The notes: generated from the sequence alone by a model not told the origin. A DNA stretch of 58,398 nt from an uncultured Sutterella sp. (GCA_900544335.1 UQUS01000011.1:1-58398), one strand, 5' to 3'; shown: positions 49,202-58,076, numbered from the stretch's first letter. Numbers and translations: made by a program.

Positions 49202-50647
49202 ATGGAACTATTTGAAAACTACAACGCCTTAAGACGCAGTCTCGGTCACAATGACATGCTTTACCGCAGAAGAGAGCTCTTTTTTCTGAATCTGGCTTAC
49301 GCCAGAATGCTGCGGGAAAAGGCGCATTTAACGCAGGATGAATACGAGACCATCGTCGGCGGTCTGAAAGCCGTCGAAAGCAAGATGACACCGCAAGACA
49401 TGGATAAGGTCGAGGACGGTGACATCTGGTTTCTCGTTGAAAAAGCGCTTTCTCGGGAAATTAATCAGGACGTTGCCGCCAAGCTTCATATGGGAAGAAG
49501 TCGCAATGACATGTACTTTACGCTGTATCGAATGTCCGTTCGAAAGGCCTTGGAAAAAGTCATTGAGGCAACGCTCGAGGCAACCTGCATGCTGGAAAAA
49601 GTCGCCTCGCAGAACCTGGAAACTGTCATTCCGTACTACACCTACGGGCAACCGTCGCAACCTGGAACTTGGGCACACTATCTTTTGGGCGTTCACGAGG
49701 CCCTCTTGGCGGACTTAAAGCGCCTGCAAGCAGCGTACCGAACCGTTAATTGCTCTCCGATGGGATCTGCGGCCGGAATCGGAACCTCGTTTGACATCGA
49801 CAAAGAAAGCATCGCCAAACGCCTCGGATTTGACAGCGTCATCGAACACACCGGAATCAGCATCGGTGCGGTGGACTACTTCTTGGAAACCATTTCGGCC
49901 TGTGCAATTTTAAATACCACGCTTTCTCGCGTTGCCTCCGATATGGTGTTTTTCGCGAGTGCCGAGTGCAACATTCTCAATTTCAATTTCTCGGTCTGCG
50001 AATCAAGCTCAATCATGCCGCAAAAGAAAAATGCCTACGCGGCCGAACTGATGCGTTCGGAAACGGAGCATTTCCTCGGGTACACGACAACAGCCTTTTC
50101 GAGTGCTGCCTCAACAACGTTTTTCCCGACGCATGAAACGTTCTTATTCTTCGATACGTTCTGGGAGCACATTGATCGGTTCGTGTGCAACATCGGGTTG
50201 CTATCCCTTAATATCGAGCAATCACACATTAACAAGGAAACAGCTCTTTCCCGTACGCGGGACGGATTTACGGCAGCTACGGCCATGGCCGAGCAACTGA
50301 CAAAAGAAACGGGCCTTCCCTTTACGCAAACACACCACGTTGTGGGCGGCATGATTCGCACGTTGATGGAAAAAGATGCACTTGCCGTGACAAACATGAC
50401 ACCGGAACTTTTGCTCGCGCAAAGTCAAAAACATTTGGGCGTTGCAATTCAACGTTCTAAAGAGCAAATCCAAGAGATGCTCGATCCGCTTCACAGCCTG
50501 ACGTGCAAAGTAACAGGCGGTACCCCTAAGCCGGCCGATACACAATCGATGTTAGAAAAAGGCGTTGCCTGCCGCACATCTGTACAAGAGCAGTTCCGCC
50601 AAACGAAAGCGCGGATTCAAAGTGCTTTAGAGCATCTTGTCGACTAA
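49202..50647 (+). CDS. Argininosuccinate lyase-like fumarate-forming lyase
   Basis: Superfamily chemistry is beta-elimination of fumarate from an N- or O-substituted succinate. The 481 residues show LAYARMLREKAHL, GRSRND (98-103) and the catalytic-Ser loop SSSIMPQKKN (268-277). But the conserved GYTHLQ catalytic block reads YYTYGQ (145-150), replacing the His, and the N-terminal D-x2-S substrate motif is altered. It is also longer than ArgH (about 460), and no arg gene is near. I expect a different N-substituted aspartate as substrate. Soluble, likely tetramer. Divergent from a Dcu carrier and LysR; own TTGACA promoter. Confidence 0.85.
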   Translation: MELFENYNALRRSLGHNDMLYRRRELFFLNLAYARMLREKAHLTQDEYETIVGGLKAVESKMTPQDMDKVEDGDIWFLVEKALSREINQDVAAKLHMGRSRNDMYFTLYRMSVRKALEKVIEATLEATCMLEKVASQNLETVIPYYTYGQPSQPGTWAHYLLGVHEALLADLKRLQAAYRTVNCSPMGSAAGIGTSFDIDKESIAKRLGFDSVIEHTGISIGAVDYFLETISACAILNTTLSRVASDMVFFASAECNILNFNFSVCESSSIMPQKKNAYAAELMRSETEHFLGYTTTAFSSAASTTFFPTHETFLFFDTFWEHIDRFVCNIGLLSLNIEQSHINKETALSRTRDGFTAATAMAEQLTKETGLPFTQTHHVVGGMIRTLMEKDALAVTNMTPELLLAQSQKHLGVAIQRSKEQIQEMLDPLHSLTCKVTGGTPKPADTQSMLEKGVACRTSVQEQFRQTKARIQSALEHLVD

Positions 50648-50659
50648 AGCCCCGGTCTA

Positions 50660-50714
50660 AACACCTGAGTACGCAGGAAGTCCGTCCCCTTAACTTCCTG
50701 CGTGCTCGGGTGTT
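50660..50714 (+). repeat. 22-bp near-perfect long hairpin after the lyase gene
   Basis: Arms at 50660-50681 and 50693-50714 pair over all 22 positions (two G-T pairs) around an 11-base loop. It lies 12 bases after the lyase stop. No T-run follows directly, so it may act as an RNA-stabilising or processing structure rather than a terminator. Confidence 0.75.
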
Positions 50715-50752
50715 CCTCGACTTTTCCACACATTCAAAGGCTTTTAGGGCCG

Positions 50753-50795
50753 AAAAAAAAAGGCTCCGACCTTAAAAGCCGGAGCCTTCCTTTTT
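50753..50795. terminator. Bidirectional intrinsic terminator between the lyase and infC
   Basis: A 9-bp perfect stem AAGGCTCCG / CGGAGCCTT (50760-50768, 50780-50788). Plus-strand side is followed by CCTTTTT; minus-strand side runs into seven T residues. It ends both convergent transcripts, and closes thrS-infC before the inserted region. Confidence 0.9.
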
Positions 50796-51360
50796 ATTCC
50801 TGTTTTGCGGCGGGAGCCGGAGCCTGCTTTTGCACCGGTTTCTTTTTCGAGCGCGGCGCAAGGACCATAATCATCTGACGCCCTTCAAGCTTGGGCATCT
50901 GTTCAACTTGCGCCACTTCACTTAACTCGTCGCGCAAGCGATTGAGAACCTGCATGCCGATATCCTGATGGGCCATCTCGCGGCCCCGGTAGCGAAGTGT
51001 GATTTTCGCTTTATCTCCGTCCCCCAAAAAGCGCTTGACGGCCCGAAGTTTCGTTTGGAAATCATTTTCATCGGTCGCGGGGCGAAACTTAACTTCCTTG
51101 ACCTGCACGACCTTCTGTTTGGACTTGATTTCCTGAGCTCTCTTTTGTTCCTGATACCGGAACTTGCCGTAGTCCATCAGACGACACACCGGAGGCACGG
51201 CGTTCGGCGCTACCTCGACGAGGTCAACCTCGGCGTCCATGGCCATTCGAATTGCCTCAGCAGTCGGAACAATGCCGATCTGCACCCCATCGACCCCGGT
51301 CAAACGAACCTGAGGTACCCGGATCTCACGATTGATCCGGTGCGTACGTTCTTGAGCTAT
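50794..51360 (-). CDS. infC: Translation initiation factor IF-3, AUA start
   Basis: Dissociates ribosomes and proofreads start codons. The N-terminal peptide homologous to other IF-3s (AQERTHRINREIRVPQVRLTG) is in frame upstream of any ATG/GTG; it begins at ATA (51358-51360) with AGGAG seven bases before (51368-51372), giving 188 residues. Non-AUG starts (AUU in E. coli) let IF-3 repress its own mRNA, and AUA can serve likewise. Core motifs: VDLVEVAPNAVPPVCRLMDYGKFRY, EVKFRPATDENDF, KITLRYRGREM. A Lys/Pro/Ala tail ends the protein. Confidence 0.93.
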   Translation of the reverse strand: MAQERTHRINREIRVPQVRLTGVDGVQIGIVPTAEAIRMAMDAEVDLVEVAPNAVPPVCRLMDYGKFRYQEQKRAQEIKSKQKVVQVKEVKFRPATDENDFQTKLRAVKRFLGDGDKAKITLRYRGREMAHQDIGMQVLNRLRDELSEVAQVEQMPKLEGRQMIMVLAPRSKKKPVQKQAPAPAAKQE

Positions 51361-51404
51361 GACAGTACTCCTGAAAACGATTAATCGGGCCGCTTTCTGA
51401 TGTC

Positions 51405-53333
51405 CTACTGCTGCCAGGAATCAGTGTTGACCCGGTTTTTATCCAAATCAACAACCATGGCAATAAAGTCAGTTAGCGGCATAACGCCCAAATTCTTGCC
51501 TCCGCGCGCACGCACGCTCACCGTGCCGTCGTTCTTTTCCTTCTCGCCGACGACCGCGATAAACGGATGCTTCTGAAGGCTAAGTTCGCGGATTTTATAA
51601 TTGATTTTTTCACCGCGCAAATCCTCTGTAACGCGTAGCCCGGCTTGTTTCATCTTCGCGACAACCGTGCGCGCGTAGTCAATTTGGGCATCGGTAATGG
51701 AAGCAACGGCCACCTGAACGGGGCTTAACCAAACCGGCATGGCACCGGCATAGTGCTCGATGAGCATGCCGATCCAGCGCTCCAAAGAGCCCAAAATCGC
51801 ACGGTGCAGCATCACAGGGACCTTACGCGTATTGTCTTCGGCGACATACTCGGCACCTAAGCGCCCCGGCATCTGGAAGTCGACCTGAATCGTGCCGCAC
51901 TGCCAGGAGCGACCGAGGCAATCTTTGAGGTGATACTCAATCTTAGGGCCGTAGAAAGCGCCCTCGCCCGGAAGGATGTCGTACGGAACGCCGCACGCCT
52001 TAAGGCTTTCAATGAGTGCGGCTTCGGCCTTATCCCAAGCCGAATCCTCGCCGATACGCATCTCGGGACGCGTAGCAATCTTGTAGCTGATGTCGGTAAA
52101 GCCGAAGGTCTTGTAGACCTCACGAACGATACGCGTGTAGTTGACGCACTCGGAAAGAATCTGATCTTCCGAGCAGAAAATATGACCGTCGTCCTGCGTA
52201 AAGCCGCGCACACGCATCAGACCGTGGAGCGAGCCGCTCGGCTCGTTTCTGTGGCACTGACCGAACTCGCCGAAACGCATCGGCAAATCGCGATAACTGC
52301 GAAGAGCCGAGTTAAAGAGTTGAATGTGTCCCGGGCAGTTCATCGGCTTTAACGCGTAGTAGCGGTTTTCCGATTCGGTCGTGAACATATTGGAGCGGTA
52401 CTTGGCCCAGTGACCCGAGCGCTCCCAAAGCGAGCGGTCGAGTAACTGCGGAGCCTTAACTTCCAGGTAGCCGTTATCCTGATAGATACGGCGCATGAAC
52501 TGTTCGACAACCTGCCAGATGGCCCATCCCTTGGCGTGCCAGAAAATCATGCCCGGCGCTTCGTCCTGCAGATGGAACAAATCGAGTTCTTTGCCAAGAC
52601 GGCGATGATCGCGGCGTTCGGCCTCTTCGAGCATCTTTAAGTACGCATCCTGGTCGTCCTTGGTCGCCCAGGCCGTCCCGTAAATGCGCTGGAGCATCTC
52701 GTTTTTGCTGTCGCCGCGCCAGTAGGCTCCGGCCACCTTCATGAGCTTGAAGACCTTCAATTTTCCGGTGCTCGGCACGTGAGGCCCGCGACACAAATCG
52801 GTAAAGTCCCCCTGACGATATAGGGAGATAATTTCGCCGGCCGGAATCGATTCGATGATTTCGGCCTTGTAGTGCTCACCGAGCCCCTTAAAGTAAGAAA
52901 TCGCTTCCTCACGCGGCATTTCGATGCGACTAATGGCGATGTCGGCCTTGGCCAACTCGTGCATCTTCTCTTCGATGACCTTTAAGTCATCCGTCGTGAA
53001 TGCGCGCTCGAACTTAAAGTCGTAGTAAAAACCGTTTTCAATCGACGGTCCGATGGTCACCTCGGCGCTCGGGAAGAGTTCCTTGACGGCCTGAGCCATC
53101 AGATGCGAGGTCGAATGACGAATCACATCGAGCCCCTCGGGATCTTTGCCTGTGATGATGCACACCGTTGCGTCCTTATCAACGCAGTGACTTAAGTCAA
53201 CGAGTTTTCCATCGACCTTTCCGACCAGGGCGGCCTTAGCCAAACCGGCTCCGATCGATTCGGCAATTTGCTTGACCGTAACCGGCGCGTCGTATTCGCG
53301 CTGAGAGCCGTCGGGCAACGTAACGGTAATCAT
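51405..53333 (-). CDS. thrS: Threonyl-tRNA synthetase
   Basis: Class II synthetase. The 642 residues contain the TGS domain (1-60), the editing domain (STSHLMAQAVKELFP and GFYYDFKF), class II core with zinc ligands (MNCPGHIQLFNS Cys, later His pair), motif 2 FGQCHRNEPSGSLHGLMRVRGFTQDDGHIFC, motif 3 and the anticodon-binding domain. GGGAG precedes the ATG. Precedes infC by 44 bases; the leader has a terminator hairpin and an RBS-side stem. Confidence 0.98.
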   Translation of the reverse strand: MITVTLPDGSQREYDAPVTVKQIAESIGAGLAKAALVGKVDGKLVDLSHCVDKDATVCIITGKDPEGLDVIRHSTSHLMAQAVKELFPSAEVTIGPSIENGFYYDFKFERAFTTDDLKVIEEKMHELAKADIAISRIEMPREEAISYFKGLGEHYKAEIIESIPAGEIISLYRQGDFTDLCRGPHVPSTGKLKVFKLMKVAGAYWRGDSKNEMLQRIYGTAWATKDDQDAYLKMLEEAERRDHRRLGKELDLFHLQDEAPGMIFWHAKGWAIWQVVEQFMRRIYQDNGYLEVKAPQLLDRSLWERSGHWAKYRSNMFTTESENRYYALKPMNCPGHIQLFNSALRSYRDLPMRFGEFGQCHRNEPSGSLHGLMRVRGFTQDDGHIFCSEDQILSECVNYTRIVREVYKTFGFTDISYKIATRPEMRIGEDSAWDKAEAALIESLKACGVPYDILPGEGAFYGPKIEYHLKDCLGRSWQCGTIQVDFQMPGRLGAEYVAEDNTRKVPVMLHRAILGSLERWIGMLIEHYAGAMPVWLSPVQVAVASITDAQIDYARTVVAKMKQAGLRVTEDLRGEKINYKIRELSLQKHPFIAVVGEKEKNDGTVSVRARGGKNLGVMPLTDFIAMVVDLDKNRVNTDSWQQ

Positions 53334-53344
53334 CTTGTTCTCCC

Positions 53345-53359
53345 GGGGAACATTTCCCC
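53345..53359 (-). promoter_or_regulatory. Stem-loop next to the thrS ribosome-binding site
   Basis: GGGGAA / TTCCCC with a 3-base loop, whose 3' arm ends just before the GGGAG site on the minus strand. E. coli ThrRS represses its own mRNA by binding such leader stems; a comparable role here is inference. Confidence 0.45.
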
Positions 53360-53371
53360 TTGAAAAATATC

Positions 53372-53399
53372 AAAAAAAAGTGCGACCTTACGGCCGCAC
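53372..53399 (-). terminator. Intrinsic terminator between tRNA-Val and thrS
   Basis: On the minus strand GTGCGGCC pairs with GGTCGCAC (8 bp, one G-T, GTAA loop), then eight T residues. It either ends the tRNA-Val transcript or attenuates thrS; no strong promoter was seen between it and thrS. Confidence 0.8.
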
Positions 53400-53501
53400 C
53401 TTCAATTCACAAAACCACCTGCCCGGCCCCTTTAGCGGAATCGGGTTGTCGTTGTTCGCTGGAACTGACAACTGTGGTTCATTTCATCTCCAAAATCTCT
53501 T

Positions 53502-53578
53502 TGGTAGGCACGATTGGACTCGAACCAACGACCCCCACGATGTCAACGTGATGCTCTAACCACCTGAGCTACGTGCCT
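53502..53578 (-). tRNA. tRNA-Val (anticodon GAC)
   Basis: A 77-base cloverleaf with encoded CCA. Acceptor AGGCACG / CGTGCCT, discriminator A, D-arm TAGCTCAGGTGGTTAGAGCA, anticodon loop TTGACAT (GAC), T-arm TCGTTGGTTCGAGTCCAA. Closely resembles E. coli tRNA-Val(GAC). Confidence 0.96.
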
Positions 53579-53681
53579 AAGAGGATGCGAAATATAGCCA
53601 TTTCCAAGACGGAATGCAAGGCTTGACGCCAAGAAAAGCACTCTGTCCCTTGTTCCGCAACGAAAGAAAGACCGATAGACC

Positions 53682-54848
53682 TTACTTTTTCAGCGCCCGA
53701 TGAGAAAGGCGAAAAAGAACCCAGTTTCCGAGCATTAAGACAAGCAAAAGTCCCGAGACGACCTCATAGACCGTGCTATAGGTTGTCAGGTGCGCCAAAA
53801 AACCGAATAGCGGCGGACAAAACAAAAGCCCCGTGTACCCGATCACCGACACAACCGATGCAGCACGAGCGGCCGAAAGAGACGAGACTTGTCCGGCAAC
53901 GCCGTACAAAAGCGGACAAATCGGACCGATTCCAAGACCCGCAACCGCAAAACCGATAAGCGGCAAAAGAACGCCCGGAGCAGCAATTACAAGCGCCATC
54001 CCCATCAGTCCGATGACGGCTCCAGAAAAAACAATGCGAGAAACCGCAAAGGAGCGCCGCAACAGGTCACTGACAAGGCGGCTTGCGAGAGCACACACCG
54101 TAAAGACGCCGTAAACGGCACCGGCTACGCCCTGCCCGGCGCCTTTCTCTTCGGCAAGAAGCAGTCCGCCCCACTCTCCGCATGCGCCTTCCGAGGCAAA
54201 TGCTAAAAAGACAAGTAGCCCGCACACAATGAGAGCCACAGGGATCCCAGGACTTGCCGCCGTTCGGTCCGTGCCCTTCGTTGCGACATCGGGCAAGGCG
54301 TGACGGACAGCCCAAAGTACCGGAAAAACCATGACAATGCTCGGGATTAAAAACGTCACGATGACACCGATTCCGAGTGAGGCAAATACGGCTCCGACAG
54401 CCGATCCGAGCGCGCCGCCGATTCCGTATCCGGCGTGCAAGGCGCCCATTACAGGCCGGTAAAAGAGGCGCTCGATGGCAATGCCCTGCGCGTTCATAGC
54501 AACATCGGTTAGACCAATACAAAGTCCGACGGAAAACATCACGGCAAAGACGGCGAGAAGCTCCTGACACATAGAAAGGACCGTAAGCCCGATTAACTGG
54601 AGCGACAGGACCGTCAAGAGAAAAAATCCCGGCCGGGTGCGGCGCATTATGACCGGCGCGAGCATTAAACCCAAAACCGACCCGATACCGAGCGTTAACA
54701 GCATCAGTCCGAGTTGGCCCTGATCGATCCCGAGCGCGAGCTTAAAGGCCGGAAGGCGTGAGACAAATAGGCCGTACACCAGCCCCGGGACCATAAAGAA
54801 CGTGAGCGAGGCCCGCCGTGCAACGGAAAACGAAAGAGGAACACGCAT
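53682..54848 (-). CDS. MFS transporter, YbjJ-like
   Basis: The 388 residues form about 12 hydrophobic helices. VGLCIGLTDVAMNAQGIAIE and GALHAGYGIGGALGS are typical of the YbjJ/FucP-like subgroup. Substrate unknown. ATG lies five bases after the relA stop, so it is cotranscribed with relA, an association I would not over-interpret. Confidence 0.85.
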   Translation of the reverse strand: MRVPLSFSVARRASLTFFMVPGLVYGLFVSRLPAFKLALGIDQGQLGLMLLTLGIGSVLGLMLAPVIMRRTRPGFFLLTVLSLQLIGLTVLSMCQELLAVFAVMFSVGLCIGLTDVAMNAQGIAIERLFYRPVMGALHAGYGIGGALGSAVGAVFASLGIGVIVTFLIPSIVMVFPVLWAVRHALPDVATKGTDRTAASPGIPVALIVCGLLVFLAFASEGACGEWGGLLLAEEKGAGQGVAGAVYGVFTVCALASRLVSDLLRRSFAVSRIVFSGAVIGLMGMALVIAAPGVLLPLIGFAVAGLGIGPICPLLYGVAGQVSSLSAARAASVVSVIGYTGLLFCPPLFGFLAHLTTYSTVYEVVSGLLLVLMLGNWVLFRLSHRALKK

Positions 54849-54853
54849 TTTTC

Positions 54854-57016
54854 TCAGGCGCGTCGCGCGCTCAAAATTCCTTTTAAGTCACGCACGGCTT
54901 TCAAGGCATTTTTCAGGTGCTCGGCCGACCGAATCTCAACGGAAAAACGCATATGGACATCGCCCTTACTCATCATGGAATTCATGCCTGTCACACGCAG
55001 ATTCTCTTTGACGAGTACTTCGGAAATGTCTTTAATCAATCCGATTCGATCACGCGCCACAATGTAAATATCCACCGGGTAAACGGCATCTTCCGAGGTT
55101 CCCCAGCTCACATCGATCATGCGGCTTCGCGCCACGTTTTCCAAATTGCGCACGTTCGGGCAATCGATGCGGTGTACGGTCACGCCTTTTCCGCGAGTGA
55201 CGAAGCCGACGATTTCATCGGGCGGCGCCGGGTGGCAGCACCGTGCCAGTTGCGTCATCATCGAGTCCATCCCGACCACAAGGACATTGCTCTTACTCTT
55301 GCCCTTGGTGGCGCTACGCGGAACAAATTCCGGCTCCGCGCTTTCCTGTTCGGGCGCCAAAATCTGCTCGACGGCTCGCATACTGAGCTCGTCTTTGGCA
55401 ATCGCAATGTAAAGCGCATCGGGGTTTTCAAAACCTAAGCGATCGGCCAGAATTTCGAGTTTAGTGGCCGTTTTGCCTAAGCGGGCCAACTCCTTATCGA
55501 GTCTGTCACGCCCCAAGGCAATCTGCTCGGCCTGTTGCTGGGCATTGAACCACTGGCGCACTTTGGTCCGAGCTCGAGGCGTTGCCACAAAGCCGCTATC
55601 CGGGTTGGCCCAGTCGCGCGAGGGCCCTCCTTCTTTAACGGCAATAATTTCGACCGTCTGACCGGTTTTCAGTTTCGTGTTAAGCGGCACCATCACGCCG
55701 TCAACACGTGCCCCGCGGCAGTGGTGCCCGAGTTGCGTGTGAACGTGATAGGCAAAGTCAATCGGCGTCGAGCCCTTTTGTAATTCCAGAACCCGTCCTT
55801 GCGGCGTTAACACATAGATGTTGTCGTCGGCTGCTCCGACCGTCTCCGGACTTTCTTCCACGTCCGAATGCCACGCAATCAGCTGGCGAAGCCAGGCAAC
55901 ACGTTGCTCTTCGGCCTGACCGCCCTTGGTCTTTTCCGAATTACCGTTTTCCTTGTAGCGCCAGTGCGCAGCCACGCCCATTTCTGCAAACTCGTGCATC
56001 TTGTGCGTGCGAATCTGCACCTCTAAGGGGCGACCGTCTTGACGAACCACCACGGTATGAAGCGACTGGTAGCCGTTCGGTTTCGGGTGCGCAATGTAGT
56101 CGTCGTATTCTTTGCTGAGCGTACGGCAGTTTTCCTGCACAAGGCTTAAAACCTCGTAGCACTGCTCGACCGTGTCGACAATGATTCGAATCGCATCGAT
56201 ATCAAAGAGTTGTTCGAACTTTAAGTGCTTGCGCTGCATCTTCCGATAAATCGAATAGATGTGCTTGGGGCGTCCGCTCACATCGGCCTTAATGCCCTGC
56301 TTATCCAAAAACTTCTTAAATAGCGCAATGGCCTCATCGATCCACTTAAGGCGCTGCTCATGCGTTTGCGCCAAGTGTTCGGCAATCTCGGCATACTCCT
56401 TCGGATGGGTATAGCGAAACGACAAGTCCTCGAGTTCCCACTTGAGTTGCCACAGGCCTAAGCGATTGGCAAGAGGCGCATAGATGGCAAGCGTCTCTTC
56501 GGCATATCCGACGGCTGCACTTGAGGGGGCTTTTTCTTTCGAGAAGAATCGTAAGGTTTGAACGCGACTCGCCAGACGCAGCACCACGACGCGCAAATCA
56601 CGGCACATCGCCAGCAACATTTTGCGAAGGGCTTCGGGCTGGTAAATCGCTTTCGCGTTTTTGTCCTCGCTTCGCGCGCGCTCGCTCGTGACAACGAGGC
56701 GATGCATATCCTGAACGAGACGCAAAACCGACGGACCGAACTTTTTTTCAATCCATTCGTCGGCATCATCCACGTACATGTGGACACTGAATAGGTAAGC
56801 AGCCGTCAGTAGGTTATCGTCTTCATTCAGCCCCTTGAGAATCGAGGCCATTCCGTCCGAATGTGCCAGACGCGACTCCCCGGAATTGAGGAACTGCCCG
56901 TCATAAAGCGGTTCAACGAGGCTACGAGCCACCTGCCAATCTTTAACGGGGAGAGCGGCGAAATCTTTGGATTCGGTCATGTTGATTTTTTCTTGCTTAT
57001 TTTCTCGAATCGACAT
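54854..57016 (-). CDS. relA: GTP pyrophosphokinase RelA
   Basis: Ribosome-associated (p)ppGpp synthetase for amino-acid starvation. The 720 residues have a degenerate HD domain (AYLFSVHMYVDDADEW lacks the His-Asp pair), the synthetase domain with the RelA-type acidic motif (FEQLFDIDAIRIIVDT) and HPKPNGYQSLHTVVV, then TGS (VLTPQGRVLELQKGSTPIDFAYH), zinc-finger/RIS (CCHPAPPDEIVGFVTRGKGV) and ACT (IVARDRIGLIKDISEVL) domains. So a monofunctional synthetase; SpoT must be elsewhere. Start uncertain: ATG 56980 is also possible. Confidence 0.94.
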   Translation of the reverse strand: MSIRENKQEKINMTESKDFAALPVKDWQVARSLVEPLYDGQFLNSGESRLAHSDGMASILKGLNEDDNLLTAAYLFSVHMYVDDADEWIEKKFGPSVLRLVQDMHRLVVTSERARSEDKNAKAIYQPEALRKMLLAMCRDLRVVVLRLASRVQTLRFFSKEKAPSSAAVGYAEETLAIYAPLANRLGLWQLKWELEDLSFRYTHPKEYAEIAEHLAQTHEQRLKWIDEAIALFKKFLDKQGIKADVSGRPKHIYSIYRKMQRKHLKFEQLFDIDAIRIIVDTVEQCYEVLSLVQENCRTLSKEYDDYIAHPKPNGYQSLHTVVVRQDGRPLEVQIRTHKMHEFAEMGVAAHWRYKENGNSEKTKGGQAEEQRVAWLRQLIAWHSDVEESPETVGAADDNIYVLTPQGRVLELQKGSTPIDFAYHVHTQLGHHCRGARVDGVMVPLNTKLKTGQTVEIIAVKEGGPSRDWANPDSGFVATPRARTKVRQWFNAQQQAEQIALGRDRLDKELARLGKTATKLEILADRLGFENPDALYIAIAKDELSMRAVEQILAPEQESAEPEFVPRSATKGKSKSNVLVVGMDSMMTQLARCCHPAPPDEIVGFVTRGKGVTVHRIDCPNVRNLENVARSRMIDVSWGTSEDAVYPVDIYIVARDRIGLIKDISEVLVKENLRVTGMNSMMSKGDVHMRFSVEIRSAEHLKNALKAVRDLKGILSARRA

Positions 57017-57270
57017 TGAAGCGTTAACCGTCGCATTTTAACGAAAGCCCTTATAAGTCCCCTGCTTTCGTTACCCTCGCTTGCAAAAAAAGCATTGCCC
57101 GCGCACGGCATACGCAAAAGAAAGCCGAATTAGACCTGTTTTGTCCCGTACACGCCCCCGCTTTCAGGGTTAACCCGAAAAGACGGCTTTTCAAAAATTC
57201 GCTACTGTTTGCCTGTTGACTTTGCGTCAGCAAAACGACACCGTTCCCTGTCATTGCTCGGAGAAACATC

Positions 57271-58020
57271 ATGAGAAAAACCCTTGCCGTTTTCAGCGTT
57301 TCCATTCTGTCAATTGCCGTTGCAACAGCCTCGCTGGCCGGCGCATCACCCAAGCGCATCTTGATTTACGGCGACTCGAACGCGTTCGGGTGGGCTAAAG
57401 ATGCCCAAGGAACCGTCTACCGTCTTCCGTCCGACGTACGCTGGCCCGAAAAGATGGGGGGCCTGCTCGGCAAAAACTACGAAGTCATCGTCGAAGCCTT
57501 AGGCGGGAGAACGACAAACATAGATTGCGGTCCGAAATCGGGTCCCGGAATTGTCCCCGGGGCCGGCATGGACGGAGCGGCATACCTACCGGCGGCTCTA
57601 GCCTCCCACATGCCGCTTGACATGGTCGTCATCTGGCTCGGATCCAACGATTTAATGGTTCAACACAACCGCAAAGCGCTCGATATTGCAGCGGGGATTG
57701 CCCAACTCACATCGATTGTCAAAAACGGCGGCTGGCAACAACGAACCGGCTATCAAACGCCGAAAGTGATGATTGTCTGCCCCTCCAAGATTGCCGCTCA
57801 AAAAGGCAAGAACAAAGAGCGTTTCGCCGGTGCCAAGGAACGCGTCGAAGAGTTGCAAGCGATTCTTCCTGACTTAGCCAAAGCCGCTCATGGGTATTAC
57901 TTTGACGTAAACACTGTCGTCCCGTACGCACAAGGGGCCGATGAGATTCACTACACGCCCGAAAACCATGCCGCCATCGCCAAGGCCATGACACGCGAAA
58001 TTAAGAAGGTCTTCAAATAG
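57271..58020 (+). CDS. Secreted SGNH/GDSL hydrolase
   Basis: Probable periplasmic esterase/deacetylase. The 249 residues open with a signal peptide (LAVFSVSILSIAVATASLAGA). Block I RILIYGDSNAFGW gives the nucleophile Ser, block II the Gly in GGRTTN, block III GSND, and block V DEIHYTPENH the catalytic Asp and His. Best match is the arylesterase-like branch (GDSN rather than GDSL). CGGAGAAA precedes the ATG, and a strong terminator follows. Divergent from relA. Natural substrate unknown. Confidence 0.88.
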   Translation: MRKTLAVFSVSILSIAVATASLAGASPKRILIYGDSNAFGWAKDAQGTVYRLPSDVRWPEKMGGLLGKNYEVIVEALGGRTTNIDCGPKSGPGIVPGAGMDGAAYLPAALASHMPLDMVVIWLGSNDLMVQHNRKALDIAAGIAQLTSIVKNGGWQQRTGYQTPKVMIVCPSKIAAQKGKNKERFAGAKERVEELQAILPDLAKAAHGYYFDVNTVVPYAQGADEIHYTPENHAAIAKAMTREIKKVFK

Positions 58021-58037
58021 TCAAAGTCCCTTGACTA

Positions 58038-58069
58038 CCCCGCCCGTGCATTACGGGCGGGGCTTTTTT
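58038..58069 (+). terminator. Terminator of the SGNH hydrolase gene
   Basis: A 10-bp GC-rich perfect stem CCCCGCCCGT / ACGGGCGGGG with a 5-base loop, followed by C and six T residues, 18 bases after the stop. Confidence 0.9.
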
Positions 58070-58076
58070 CAAAGCG

